From contig JAREIK010000493.1 in assembly GCA_029783825.1 (NCBI GenBank), forward strand, positions 276,781 to 340,780: DNA of 64,000 bases. Direction: 5' to 3'. Positions within the stretch are counted from its first letter, which is position 1. Every line of letters begins with the position of its first letter. Source of the DNA: Sapria himalayana (lineage: Eukaryota > Streptophyta > Magnoliopsida > Malpighiales > Rafflesiaceae). Under the pieces are notes generated by a model. That model saw nothing but the letters and a program-made list of their open reading frames with translations. It had not been told where the DNA came from and did no database searches. The position numbers and the translations under genes are program-made. Positions 50,177-63,035 of the stretch are shown here, one piece after another.

Positions 50177-52986
50177 ATTTCAATTTGTCTTTCTGGCTAT
50201 CTATTTATTTATCAATTGGTATATATATTTGTCAGTGTTTCTATAATGTATTAATATGTCTATTTCTCTGTCAATGAATCAATCTATCTATCTATATGTC
50301 TATCTATCTATTTGTTTATCTATTAATATATATATCTATCAATGTATCTATCTATATATTAATCAATCAATTTATCTATCCATATATCTGTATATCTATC
50401 TATATATCTAGAAGTAAATGTATCTATCTTTCAATCGATCAATCAATTAGTCTATCTATCTATCTTTCTATCATTATATTTATCTATCAATCATTCTTTC
50501 TTTCTTTATTTCAATCTATCTTTCTATAAATATATATGTCTATTAATTTGTATACAAATCTATATTTTAACCTGTCTATCAATATTTCTATCAATAATTC
50601 TATATATCTATCTTTCTATCTATTTGAGTATTAATCTATCTATCAATATGTCTATTTATATATGTATGTATTTGTCTTTTTATCTATGTATCTATTTGTC
50701 TAGCTATCTGTCTATGTATTTGTCTATCTATTTATTTATCTATCTATCTATTTATCTAATTGGATTTCTATCTGTCAATCTATCTATTTATCTATATTTA
50801 TCTATCTATCTATCTGTCTATCTATTTATCTATATGTCTATCTTTTTATCTATCTATCTATCAATATATCTATCTATCAATCAATCTACTTATCAATTTG
50901 TCTAATAAATTTTTTATAAATCTCGTTAACTATCTTTCTATCTATTTGTCTATCTATATGTATATCTATCTTTTTATCATTCTAAATATCTATCTATGTA
51001 TCTGTCTAACTACTTATCTATCTGTCTATCTATCTATCTATCTACTTTTCTATCTATCTTTCTTTTTATCTAGTTATCTATTCATATTTTTATCAATCTA
51101 TCTATCTTTCTATTTATTTATCTGTCTATCTATCTATTTATTGATTTATATATCGATCTATATGTCTATCGATCTGTCTATCTATCAGTCTATCTACTTG
51201 CAATCTATTTGTCAATGTATGTGTCTATCTTTTGTTAGATATATATGTATATATATATATGTCTATTATTTGTTTATATTCAATCTATCTATCTAACTAT
51301 CTATCTGTCTAATAATCTATCAATCAATCTATATATAAATAAATTTATCTATCTATCTGTCTGTCTGTTTAATAATAAAACAAACTATATGTCTATCAAT
51401 TTATCTATCAATATGTCAGTTAATCTATTTATCAATCTTTCTATCAATCTTCATATCTATATTTCAATCTATCTATCTGTATACGAATTTATCTATCAAT
51501 CTATCCATTTATAACTATATGTATTTCTCTTTCTATCTTTCTATATTTATGTCTATCTATCTATTTATCTATCTATATGCATAACTATCAATTTGTATAT
51601 CTATCTATCTATATATCTATCTTTCTTTCTTTCTATCTGTCTGCCTATCTATCTATCTATATATCTATTTGACTATCTATTTGTTAATCTATGTGACTAT
51701 CTATATATCTATCTGTCTATAAACCTATCTACCTATCTATTTGTCGATCTATTTATTATTTTGTCTATCTAATTGTGTATCTATATATTGATCCATCTAT
51801 CTATTTATTTATATATATTTGTCAATTTATTTGTCTTTTATATCTTTCTATCTATCTGTATATTTATCGGCATCTCTATCCATCTATTTATTTTTATATC
51901 TCTCTATCTATCTATTAATCTATCTATTTGTCTATCTATATATCTTTCTATCTATATAAAAATATATCTATTTATTTATCTATTTTTCTTTCTTTTTATC
52001 TATCTATCGATCTACCCATCTATATTACTATCTAACTATATTACTATCTATCTATTTGTCTATATATCTATCTATTTATATGTCAATCTACCTATCTTTT
52101 ATCTGTCTATCTATCTTCTATCTAACTTTCATTATATAAATTTGCATATCTATTTTTCTATTTATTTGATTAATTATCTATCAATCTATCTTTCTTTCTA
52201 TCAATCTATCTATCTATAAGTATATCAAATTGACTATCAATATTTCTAGAAATAAGTATATCAATCATTCTATCTTTCTTTCAATCAATCAATCAATCAA
52301 TATGTATATAAAACTATGTATGTATGTCTGTCTATCTATCTAGCTGTCTATCTATCTGGTTCTCTATCAATTTCACTGTTTGTATATCTATCTATGAATC
52401 TTATTGTCTGTCTATTTGTCTATCTATCTATATGTCTATCTATCTATGTATATATTTTGTCTATCTATGTATATATGTTGTCTATCAATCTGTCTATCTA
52501 TCTATCTATCTATCTATTTATCTATATATATATCTATCTATCTATCTAACTATGTATTTGCATATCTATCTTTCTCTCTATCTATCTATCTTTCTTTTTT
52601 CTATCAATTAATCAATCTATCTATCTATAAATTTGTCTATTAACCTATTTTTAAATATTTCTTTTAATTTGTCTATCGATATTTCTTTCAAACTTACTAT
52701 CTATGTGTCTATATATATGTCTAATAATCTATCTTCAATGTGTCTTTCTATTTGTCTATCTATCTATCTATCTATTTATCTATCTATCTATCTAACTATT
52801 TATCTATTTATCTAACTTTCTTTATATCAATCAATCAATCTATCTATATATCTTTTAATTTTTCTATAAATCTATCAATCTGTCTATCCAACTATCTATA
52901 TATCTATCAAACAATCAATCTATCAATCTATATATCATTCATTGTGTTTATCTATCTATCTATTTATTTATATATTTTTCTGTATA
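45271..52986. repeat. Degenerate (TCTA)n array, block 3
   Basis: Same composition and orientation as the other blocks. It begins within about 10 bp of the splice donor of the RCC1-like exon B. The part 45300-49650 is a diverged collinear copy of 31280-35817. (TA)n runs include 45379-45397, 47127-47140, 48091-48113 and 49884-49906. It stops at the CATTA terminus of the third CACTA element, with array-type DNA continuing at 63643. Confidence 0.95.
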
Positions 52987-53420
52987 CATTACAACAAATA
53001 ATGGAATTTTGGACGAAAACTTTCGTCCAAAAATGTACAACTTCCGTCCATAAAGATATTTGTGGACGAAAAATAAAATGTCTTTAAAGGCTCATCGGTA
53101 AACATAATTGTGGACGATTTAATGAAACCGACCCTAAATATTATATGATTGTGGACGAAAATAATTTCTTTCACAATAGGTTATATATCTTGGATGATAT
53201 TTTTTGTCCCTAAATTTCATAACTATTCGTCTAGAAAGAATATTTTGTCCACGAAGGTTGGATGTTAAAAGTTGAATGGACCATTTATGGGGACGAAAAT
53301 TTTTGGTGCACGATCCAATTAGAATTAGAGACGAAAACAATTTCGTCCAGAAAGGGTTGAATTATCATAATTGGAGACGAAAACTATTTCGTCCACGATT
53401 CAATTAAAATTCTATATCTT
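52987..53420. repeat. TIR and GGACGAAA subterminal repeats, left end of third CACTA
   Basis: After CATTACAACAAAT there are about ten copies of GGACGAAA or TTTCGTCC-like words in both orientations. Paired inverted examples include GGACGAAAACTTTCGTCC at 53012-53029, GAGACGAAAACAATTTCGTCC at 53329-53348 and the similar stretch at 53376-53394. The short inverted pairs look like palindromic accessory-protein binding sites. Confidence 0.85.
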
Positions 53421-53797
53421 ATTATGTCAATTGTATAAGCAATTTTATTAATATCTAAAATAAAATTATATAAAATAACATTGTCATAAAACATAATGTT
53501 GTTATTTAAAATATAATCCATGCAAAGTACCCATGACATTAATAAATTAAGTATTTAACATAACAAGAACATAAAATATTATATTATAACATCCACTTAA
53601 CATGTTCAATGTTAAATTCATATGCCAAAATCTAAAACTCAAAAAAGTTGAAACAATCAACTAGCTAGAGGAATCACATCTCTTCTCTTCCCGCACCTAC
53701 AATAGACAACAAAGAACATATCATTAATAATAAAATCCAAATAGAAAGTAAACTTTAGGGAGAGTGAGAAATTGAATCATTTCCTTACCAAATCTTT
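53421..53797. other. AT-rich spacer downstream of the second ORF
   Basis: Probably the 3' untranslated region and terminal spacer of the minus-strand second ORF. No gene or defined signal is seen. Confidence 0.4.
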
Positions 53798-56724
53798 CTA
53801 GGAAATATGAGTTGGTGGACGACCATTTGTAACGAGAAACATATCAAATATCTTCTCTTGGCGTTCAAGGTGTGCATCCCAAATTTGTTCTTGATTTGCC
53901 AAGCGATCATCTCAAACTCTTAGTTGATTTTCCAAACGACTAGTCAAATAATCTACTCTATCAACCAATTTAACTATCTCCACGTCTTTCTCTTTAAGGT
54001 TTTCCTCAAGCTTCTGTATTTTGGCATTTATGTTGATTCCTTTTCCTTTTGGTTTCGGGCCATATCCAAGACCTTTGATGTAGCCAGATCTAGTCCCAAG
54101 AGCTCGATCGCAAATTTCATCCGGACTTAAAGCATTTCCTTCTTCTTTAGATTTCTCTAATAGTTCCATCATTTCCTTCTAAAATTTAAGAATATTAAAA
54201 TGAAAATTAATATGTAAATCATGACTTAAAGTTAGAATATATAACATAACAATTATACTTACATATTTTGACTCTGCCACTGGAGTCGACCATCCTTTTC
54301 CTTCTTTAAAATGTGTGAACTTGTGAAAAGAAATTCGATCACACTCTTCCCCATCAAGGAATTTCTCTTCTCAATACACAAAATAACATGTCAAGATAAA
54401 GTCACAAGTTAATCAATTAAGAAACTAAAAGTTTTGTTAATTTCCCAATATACAATTTCATTTCGAACAACAACAAAAGCAGCCGATCCTTGATTGTGAT
54501 ACATGTTTAGCTTGCTTCGGTTGGCATCATTTTTAGCACATTTTTCCTACAATGATTAATTGCATCAATAACAATTCCAAAGTGATATCTATTAACTAAT
54601 TAATAGAGTAATATTTTGATAATATACCTTAACAATAGGATCCTTCCAATATGTGCAAAGAGTTTCCCAATTATCTTGAGTCAAATTCTCAAAGTTTGGC
54701 TTTTTTGCTTTTGCATCCTCAGCCGAATCAGACTTATTAAAATGCTTATGCAAAGTATACCGTGCATTCCGAGATCGGTGTTTCAAAATTTATTGAATCT
54801 TACCAATTATGCCATCGTCTTCTCCATCAACAAAATCTAATTGCATTTGTAATTTTTTTTAAAGAACAGTGATAAATATAGATAAGAAATATGTAAAGTA
54901 AATGAAATTGGTAAATTATGATAATACAGATTGGAAGTGAAATTCCAAGGTTTACATACTATCACTTATTTTAAAAAAGAAAGAAAGATAGTCATTGCAA
55001 TAAAAACAACCACACTAAGATTGTAAAAAATAAAATAAAACACTACTGCAACAATATGCTAAAGCCACGAAAAATACCACACAGTTGGTTGTCATTAACT
55101 TACTGCTTCTTTACTTCTATGAAATCAATTTGATAATTTTAAACTTCAACTTAATTGCATAGTAATACATAACTAATTCCTTTACACTATTCAACATCTC
55201 CTATGGATTTCTACATAGTCAACTTCACAATAAATCAATGTCTTAAGAAACAAGTGGGATGGTGACCTTGAGAAAAAGTAATTGAATATCAAGTAGCTAT
55301 ACCAAATCACAATGAAATTGATAAGTCATTGTTATAAATATAACATGAGTTACTAGATATTTTAGAATTCTAACGCATTTGGTGCAATTTAAAAAATATT
55401 AACTACTTTGCTTTTAGAAGTAGAAAAGGTGAATATGTCATCATTCTAATACCCCGATCCTTTTTAATGACTTTACATGGGTCAAGAAATACTTGATTAT
55501 CAATTTCAATGATTAAAGTTTGAGAGCATATACTCCACATTATGATAACATTTTTTTTGATGAACACAAACATTCATGAATAAGGACAGAAGGTGAAAAA
55601 GGTAGCCATAGAAGTATTCTAATAGAAAGGAATATACAAAGAACTTTTACGTATCAAGACTAGTTGTAAACCTAGTGGGGAGAAATGGGAGATCAAAGGC
55701 AACTAAAATGCCACACAAAGAGAAGGGTTCGGATTATTGTATATAAAAGGATAGATTTTTCGTATCTTAAGGTTGTCCTGACACTCGGATGGTCATAAAA
55801 TTTGTGGAGCAATTATGCAAATGAAACTACAAACAAACAAGACTATATACTTCATTCTCATATATGATATACCAGCTTCAATAAACTTCATCTTGACAAA
55901 TCAAACATTTGATTGAAAAAAATTGTGTGGCATTTGGATAGAAAAAATTACTACTGACATATTAGTAAACACAATGTTATTTAGATGCTTCCAAGTGTGA
56001 GTTTTTAGGGAGCAAAGAAGATGAAGAACTGCTCTAGATGTCAATAATTTTATAACCATAAAGGAATGCACAACCTACATAATAATGGTGTACCTCCTTC
56101 TAGCAGCACAATTGGAACCTTTGGATCTAAATGATGTCAGTTGCAAATATAAAGATATATTTTTACTTACTTCCAAATGATCCATTGCAAGATTAATAAC
56201 ATCATCATCCAAATCACTCCATTTTGTTGGCACAGGTATGCACTCCCTTGATATGAATCCCAACTGATTTGAAAGCTTTGCCGATTGAACTCTATTAATT
56301 GGCCTTCCTTTTTCTGCATCAATAGTAATTTTCAGCTTCTTGCTTGTTGCTTTGTTCATTTTTCTCAATCCTTTGCCTCAAGTGCGACCTCGTTTGGCTC
56401 CAGTTTCGGTTGAAGCTATACAATAAATTTAATGGACATGTCAGTTTTGTTATCAATGATTTATGAAAAAAAAAATAATACAGCTTGATAAATTCAATGA
56501 ATAGATTACTTCTTACCAGCACTACTACTTTGATTAGGTTGATTGGACACTATTTGAAGTTCTGAATTAGATGGCCTAATTAGAGGAGTTGGCAGAGCTG
56601 ACTTAACTGATTCAGCCAATGGAATATCGCTGACCTAAGGTAAATTGCAACTTGTGGATACATTTGAAGGAGTACTACTTGTTCCAATAGCATACTTCTT
56701 CCGACGATGTAGCACTGAAACCAT
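53798..56724 (-). pseudogene. CACTA second ORF (PttA/En-Spm, Transposase_24-like), decayed
   Basis: Accessory transposition protein, read on the minus strand from a likely ATG at 56724 (MVSVLHRRKK, Ser/Thr/Pro-rich leader). Exon pieces in order: KGLRKMNKATSKKLKI, GRPINRVQSAKLSNQLGF and IPVPTKWSDLDDD (about 56370-56170), a long AT-rich intron, RSRNARYTLHKHF and NWETLCTYWKDPIVK (54786-54627), KCAKNDANRSKLNMYHNQGS with AAFVVVRNE (about 54545-54455), FLDGEECDRISFHKFTHFKE with GKGWSTPVAESKY (about 54362-54265), and MELLEKSKEEGNALSPDEIC, ending in a coiled coil IQKLEENLKEKDVEIVKLVD (54172-53800). The order matches the PttA/En-Spm family. A stop after NLP (near 56636) and another after ENQLRV (near 53912) indicate decay. 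It is the downstream partner of TNP2. Confidence 0.85.
54841..56070 (-). other. AT-rich intron of the second ORF
   Basis: About 1.2 kb of AT-rich sequence between recognisable exon blocks of the second ORF. No further coding block was recognised on either strand. Confidence 0.45.
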
Positions 56725-56862
56725 TTTTCTCTCAACACCTATTATGGTCAAACAAAAAAAATGAGACTTAACTCTTTTTGGCATATTAAAGCATAACTAC
56801 AACATTATGAAAGAAACATCTTAAAGCACGTACAAATTAAATTACATGAAATGGAAAGATTA

Positions 56863-59800
56863 TTAATACCCAACATCCATATCTTCATCACTAATAAATT
56901 CAGCTTCTTCTTCTTCACTATAATGCTCTTCTAAGATGTCTTCTTCCTCCTTATTAACAAATGCAGTTCTTATATTGTTCTCAATTATATTATTGTCTAA
57001 AATTTCAGGATCCATATCATCTCTTAACAATAAATCCATATCTTGAACCCCAACATAATTAACATTCACTTGCTCTTGTAATTCATCTTGATACACTTCA
57101 TCATTGGATATATCCATGGAATCATTTTTCATTTCCAGAACATCAAATACATGTCTATGCTGAAACTTTTGCACAACTCACCAATTCTTTCCCAACTTTG
57201 TGTCATTGACATAAAAAAATCTATTTGGCTTGGCAAGCGAGTACATATGAATCATTATCATACCAAGTGCGACTAACAGTGACGCTAATAATATCGCCAT
57301 CTATATGTATACTAGATTTTCTACTACCGAGATCAAACCACTAATATTTGAAAATCACAACCCGTCCTTGTGTTAAATAATCTAACTCAAAAATATCAGT
57401 TACGACTCCATAAAAATCAATAACATTATCACCATGTTTCCCCTCAACCATCAACCCACTATTTTGGGTCTTACGTCGACTATCACGATCCTTGGTATGA
57501 AACCTTATGCCATTGACAATATATGTTTTATATTTCTTAACTTCAACATCTGGTCCACATGCTAATGCATTTAATGCTTCTGTAGCTTCTGGTGAATGAT
57601 TATTATATAAATGCATCATCTACCAAAATAAAAAAAAATAAAAGTCAGAAATAGATATTTGTATAAGCTGAATCTATATCTATATTATTGTATATAAACA
57701 GTGTGTTTTCAAATTACTTACTTTTTTCTTAAACCATAAAGGAAACTCAGCTCTGTGTCTATCTTCTAGATTCAATGGATTGTCTTGCACAAGTTGTTCC
57801 ATGTGTGCTCTAAAAATAATATTATCATTAATCATATATTGAAAAATAATACAAGTAATCAATAGAAATGTCAAGTAACACTTACTCCATATATGGTTCT
57901 ACTTTAGCACAATTACTAAGAATATACCAATGAGCTCTTTCCAAATCCTTTTTCAAGTCAACATATTTAGCCGCTCCAACAAGTCTATGTTTCTGGGAGA
58001 AAATAGCCAATCTACCATCCTTTGCTATTTCATTATTCCTTTCTTCTCTATTAAATTGAGTTTCAATTCCATGCAAGTACATTGATCAAAAAGCTAAGCA
58101 TTCATTTATGATATAACTCTCAGCAATTGAGCCCTCAGGATAAGCCTTGTTTCGAACATTGTGCTTATGATCACCTAACTCTCTACAAAAACATATTCAA
58201 AGTTATAATCTATAAATTATTCTAAGTCATTAAAAAGAACACACTTTGTAAAGTAAATCTTACCATTCTGTGTGAAACATCCATCTATTTTGAACTGGAC
58301 CACCAAGCAGCGCCAAATATATCAAATGGATTGCCAAATGCACTATTATGTCAAAGAAAGCTGGTGGAAAGACCATTTCCAACTTGCAAAGAATTACAAC
58401 TATGTCAGACTTCATTTTCTCTATTTCTTCTACTTTTAAAGTCTTACAACAAAGTTGTCTGAAAAAATGTCCCAACTCTGTCAATGCATTAGGCACCTCC
58501 TTCTTTAGGTATCCACGAATGCCAATAGGGAGTAATCATTGCAAAAGAACATGGCAATCATGACTTTTCAACCCTGATATCTTGCCATCATTTACCGATT
58601 CACGCCTAGAGATGTTTGAAGCATACCCATCCGAAAACTTCACAGATTTTAAGAATTCACAAAACCCTTGCCTCTCTTGCCTTAGATAAAGTATAACATG
58701 CTGCTGGCATTATATATTTTCCATCACTTCTCTTTATCAAATGCAACTCCTTTCTTATATTCATGTCTTCCAAATCTTGCCTTGCTTTGAATGTGTCCTT
58801 TGTTTTACCATCGATATTCAATAATGTTCCCAAAATGGTATCACAAATCTTTTTTTGAATATGCATTACATCTAAGTTATGCCTCAATTTTAATCTATGC
58901 CAATAAGACAAATAAAAAAATGCTTTATTTGGTCCAATTCAACTCATTAGGGGAAAGTTTTCTTTTTTTGCTACTAGGATGCTTTCCAAACTTTATATCA
59001 TTCAAATTTTCTAGTTGACACAAAATATCATCACCAGATAACTCTATTGGTGCTACTCCATGTTCTGTCTTACCATTAAATTTCTTGCTTTTTCACCAAT
59101 TATGATTTGAAGGTAAAAAGCGGCGGTGTCCCATATAACAAATTTTGCTCCTTAATCCAAGGGAACATATATCTTTATTACAAGTAGGACAAGCCATGTA
59201 TCCTTTCGTTGACCAACCAGACATCATGCCATAAGCTGAAAAATCATTTATGGTCCATAAAAGAGCCGCTCGCATTTGAAAAATATACCAACTTTGATGG
59301 ATCATATGTCTCCACACCAATTTCCCATAACTCTTTTAACTCATCCACTAAAGGCTGCAGGTATACATCAATGTCCTTTCCAGGTGAAATAGGTCCTGGA
59401 ATAAGCAATGACATTATAGAGAATTTCTTTTTCATACATTTCCAAGGAGGGAAGTTATACGGGTAAAGAATTATAGGCCACATACTATAAGAATTACTCA
59501 TATTCCCAAATGAATTAAAACCATCAGTTGCTAGGCCAAGCCGAACATTACGAGATTCTTGAAAAAATAATGGAAATTCCTTATCAAAATCTTTCCATGA
59601 TTTACCATCTGCGGGATGCCTTAAATTTTTTTCATCATTAACTCTCTTATCCTTATGACATCTCATATCTACAACAGTTTTACTAGACAAAAATAGTCTT
59701 TGAAGCCTATACTTTAAAGGAAATTAGCACAATTTCTTGTGTGGGATCTTCTTACCTTTACCATCATCAATTTTCCATCTAGAAGTACCACATGTCGGAC

Positions 59801-60514
59801 ATTGTTCACATTGCTCAAACTCTTTCCAAAATTGTGCACAATCATACTTGCAAGCATGAATAGATATATACCCCAATCCCAAATCATTTAACATTATTCG
59901 AGCCTCATAGTGAGATTTTGGGAGAGTCCCACCATTAGGTAACACTTGCTGAAGCAAATCAAGCAACATGTCAAAAGACTTATTGCTCCATTTGTTATAT
60001 ACTTTTAAGTAAAGTAATTTAACTATGAAAGACAATTTAGAGAATTTTGAACAGCCCGAATATAATTCTTATTGAGCTTCCTTCAACAATTCATCAAAAC
60101 ATTTCTTTTGTGTAGTTCTTGTGACATCATCTTCAATATTACCTAAGCCATTACCCATATAATTTTCGTAGTCGTCTAACATTTCTTGGATCCCATCATC
60201 TTCTATCTCATCATTTGGTGGAACTCCATCATCAACAACCTCTGATTGGTTATTAGAATGATCCTTTGCTCTCACATTATAATTAGATTTTTCCCCATGA
60301 AATATCCAATGAGTGTAAAATACATCAATGCCCTTGATTAAAAGATGATCAAAAACTACATTTTGGCTCCAAACATATGAATTCAAACAATCTATGCATG
60401 GAAATCTAACTCTACATTTTGCACTGAGATTATCTTTCACAAATTTCATAAAAGACTGAACTCCTTCCACATATCTAGGCGACCATTTTTTTCTGTCATC
60501 CAAGTTTTATCCAT
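56863..60514 (-). pseudogene. TNP2-like CACTA transposase, near-complete but broken
   Basis: Main transposase of the element. The start MDKTWM is at 60514, and a frameshift falls a few codons later. The transposase-associated domain follows (KKWSPRYVEGVQSFMKFV; THWIFHGE) to 60069. Next are LNDLGLGYISIHACKYDCAQ, CPTCGTSRW and KIPHKKLC (to 59724), MRCHKD with HPADGKSWKDFD, and the Transposase_21 core LGLATDGFNSFGNMSNSYSM, SIMSLLIPGPISPGKDID, LLWTINDFSAYGMMSGWSTK and LRSKICYMGHRRFLP (to 59093). RHNLDVMHIQKKICD and DGKTKDT come next (58911-58800). A DUF4218 part (ILCKLEMVFPPAFFD, GGPVQNRWM; 58496-58260) and a DUF4216 part (YIVNGIRFHTKDRD, DFYGVVTDIFELDY; 57619-57341) follow, then an acidic tail ending at 56863. 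A few stops and frameshifts remain. It is much better preserved than the copy at 17019-20725. Confidence 0.92.
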
Positions 60515-61379
60515 GTTTCTGTTGTGTAATAGAAATGAAAAAAAAGTTTTTGAGCGATAAATCATAATTAAGACAAATATTCATATTCTTTTCTACTTAT
60601 AGAGTGTACACAAAAGAGTGCTGCTATAAACTAAAATGTCATGCATATAATGAAAAAAATAAAATTTGAGCTAAAAAATGAAACATAGCAAAATAAAAAA
60701 TAAAAAAACTATAAATTTTATAAAGTAAACATTCAGTACCTGATCTCGAGATGGATGGCTTTCTCAATGGCACCAGCTAATTAATCACCTTCAACACTGC
60801 CTCTGCAACCAACATTTAACAAAATAAATAAATAAGTAAAAGACGACATATGAGCTCTTGACTAAATGATTTTTTATTGTTTATTACTAAACAAAAGGTT
60901 AAGCTCAACCTCTTTTAAGTTATATTTTGGATAGTTAGCAATGTAAGATCTTTTTTATTGTGTTACAAAGTTCATGGTTATTTTATCACAAATATATAAT
61001 GAGAAATGACTATTTGATAAAGAAATCAAAGCAAATAAAAAAACCAAAAATTGATAAGGAACCTACATGATATGAAATTTATTTGCTTTCAATCCAAAAT
61101 TAAGAAGAAACTTAACTTATTTAAACAAAAGAATAAAGTGTTAATATTGATCATGATGAAAAATTTAAATTCTATTTATAATTTTTGAGTGTTATATAAA
61201 ACCATTTTTATATGGATTATGCAATAAACTATCTCCCTTATGATCACATTTTTTTACTTCTTGCTAAAAAAATAAAACCAAACACTATACTCACCTAAAT
61301 ATATCACTAGCAAGAGATTTATCATTTTCATTTTATGATATAAGTTATAAATTCATTTACTAATGGGTGATTTTTGTAG
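60515..61379. promoter_or_regulatory. Likely TNP2 promoter/5' region and intron preceding the laccase exon
   Basis: AT-rich region upstream of the minus-strand TNP2 start, with a minus-strand donor/acceptor-like arrangement near 60740-60800. Towards 61379 it becomes the tail of a laccase intron ending in TGATTTTTGTAG. No defined promoter element can be singled out. Confidence 0.35.
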
Positions 61380-61922
61380 GAGAATGGTGGAATGTGGATC
61401 CGGAGGCAGTCATTGCCCAGGCCCTACTGAATGGAGGTGGCCCCAATGTCTCTAATGCCTATACCATCAACGGCCTCTCTGGCCCCTTATACAACTGCTC
61501 AGCTCAAGGTACTAATCCTCTACTAACCACCATCACCCATGTATCACTATGTATGTATGTATGTATGTTTATGTATTGATATTGATTTTGTGTTGCATAT
61601 TGGGCAGACACTTTTAAGCTAAAGGTGAAGCCTGGAAAGACAGTTCTGAGAATGATCAATGCTGCACTTAATGATGAGCTATTCTTCAGCATTGCCAATC
61701 ACACCCTTACAGTGGTTGATGTAGATGTCATTTTTGTCAAACCCTCTGAAACTGAAACCATTTTGATCACACCAGGCCAAACCACCAAACTCCTCCTCAA
61801 AGCCAAACCCCACTGCCACCTTCATCATGGCTGGTCGGCCTTATGCCACCGGCCAAGGGACATTTGACTATTCCACCATCGCCAGAATCCTCCAATATGA
61901 AAAACCACCAAAAGGTTTTTGA
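61380..61922 (+). pseudogene. Captured laccase gene fragment (two exons)
   Basis: Laccases are secreted multicopper oxidases that polymerise monolignols in plant cell walls. Exon 1 is 61380-61508 and encodes GEWWNVDPEAVIAQALLNGG, NAYTINGLSGPLYNCSAQ; exon 2 starts at 61608 and encodes [56 protein letters not shown]. Canonical AG/GT sites are kept and the intron contains a (TGTA)n run. The wording fits the LAC4/LAC11/LAC17-like group. A small deletion after KPH shifts the frame, after which [23 protein letters not shown] and [11 protein letters not shown] follow in another frame up to a stop at 61920. The N-terminal copper-ligand exons and the C-terminal third are absent. It lies inside the CACTA element, antiparallel to its transposase, so it is a transduplicated fragment and not a working gene. 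Confidence 0.9.
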
Positions 61923-62103
61923 GAATAAAAATTGACATCTCTACTCTTTCAAAATTCCTCATTCCATTGCTTCCACAAGCACTAGAGTTGGTTATTGGGA
62001 ATGTGATAGAAACTCCTTTCTACCAAAAAAAATAATGTGTCATACTTATACCCATTTATAACAGTTGTTGAGTGGTGAGAATATTTCCAGCACTGCTTCT
62101 CAA
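61923..62103. other. Spacer after the laccase fragment
   Basis: Non-coding; possibly laccase-derived intron or downstream DNA carried along with the capture. Nothing is recognised. Confidence 0.35.
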
Positions 62104-62475
62104 TAGAGAAAAACTCATCTTAATGAGTGTCCTGAAGTGTAGAATTCATGATGATAAAGTTGAAGATAAAGAAGGGCTAGGGAAGAAAATGGCAAGAAAA
62201 ATGCACTTAGGATCATGCCTTTTATGGTTGTTTTCCATTAAAAAGTTGTACTCCTTGGTCTCCCTAATTAATATGATCCTTGTGAATGCAAAAAAACACA
62301 TCTTAAAGAGTGTCCTAATGTGTGGAAGGCATGATGGTAAAGATGAAGATAAAGAAGGGCTAGGGAAGAAAATGGTGAAACAAAAGCACTTAGAATCATG
62401 CCTTTATGGATGTTTTCCTTAAAAAATTGGCCCTCCCTCATCTCCCTAATTAATATGCTACTTGTGAATGCAAAT
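62104..62475 (+). repeat. ~183-bp tandem duplication (two units)
   Basis: Unit 1 is about 62104-62285 and unit 2 about 62286-62475. Both contain CATCTTAA(T/A)GAGTGTCCT, GATGATAAAGTTGAAGATAAAG / GATGGTAAAGATGAAGATAAAG, GAAGGGCTAGGGAAGAAAAT, GCACTTAG(G/A)ATCATGCCTTT, CTCCCTAATTAATATG and CTTGTGAATGCAAA. The copies differ by roughly ten per cent. An open frame across both gives two Lys-rich peptide repeats (DKEGLGKKM twice), but I do not regard it as a gene. Confidence 0.8.
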
Positions 62476-63035
62476 GAAGAAAGATACCATTGACCTAGTT
62501 CTTAGTTGTGGAAAAGGGGTTCAATGACCAAAACAGCCTATTGAACCACAATAAACAGTGGCAAAGGGCCCTTAATCTAAAGCAAACAAAAACCCCCTAG
62601 AATTGATTGTTGAGAGGCCTTTTGGTATACCTAACATCTATAGTTGAAAGCTTTTTCCTCCCTCCCCACCAAAATTCCCTTTTGAATATTAATTCTACAA
62701 AATTTTTTTTATAGGTATTGTGTAACCAAGTTAAATTATTGCAACAATAAAAGGTAATAGTTATTATTTTTTAGAACAATAACGAATGCTTTTAAGAGAA
62801 GTATATGGTTTTCAATTATAATACAATAACTATCTTTTTAACTGTCTAATCTTATTTTCTCTTTGTTGTTTTAAATTATATATAATTATGTATATATATA
62901 TAATTTAACAATGTACTAATATTAATAAAAATTTATTTAAAAAATGTGTCTAGCCTTCTTCAATGTTTTTCCCATGTTACTTATAATTATAATTTGAATT
63001 TACAATCTCAATAATGGACAATAAATAAATATTGG
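62476..63035. other. Spacer in third CACTA, nothing recognised
   Basis: AT-rich DNA with a (TA)n run at about 62891-62902. No coding sequence, RNA gene or regulatory site can be supported. Confidence 0.4.

Noticed and set aside
62072..62422. 116-residue Lys-rich open frame
   Set aside because: It spans a recent tandem duplication, has no recognisable domain, and sits in the spacer of a transposon after a captured fragment.
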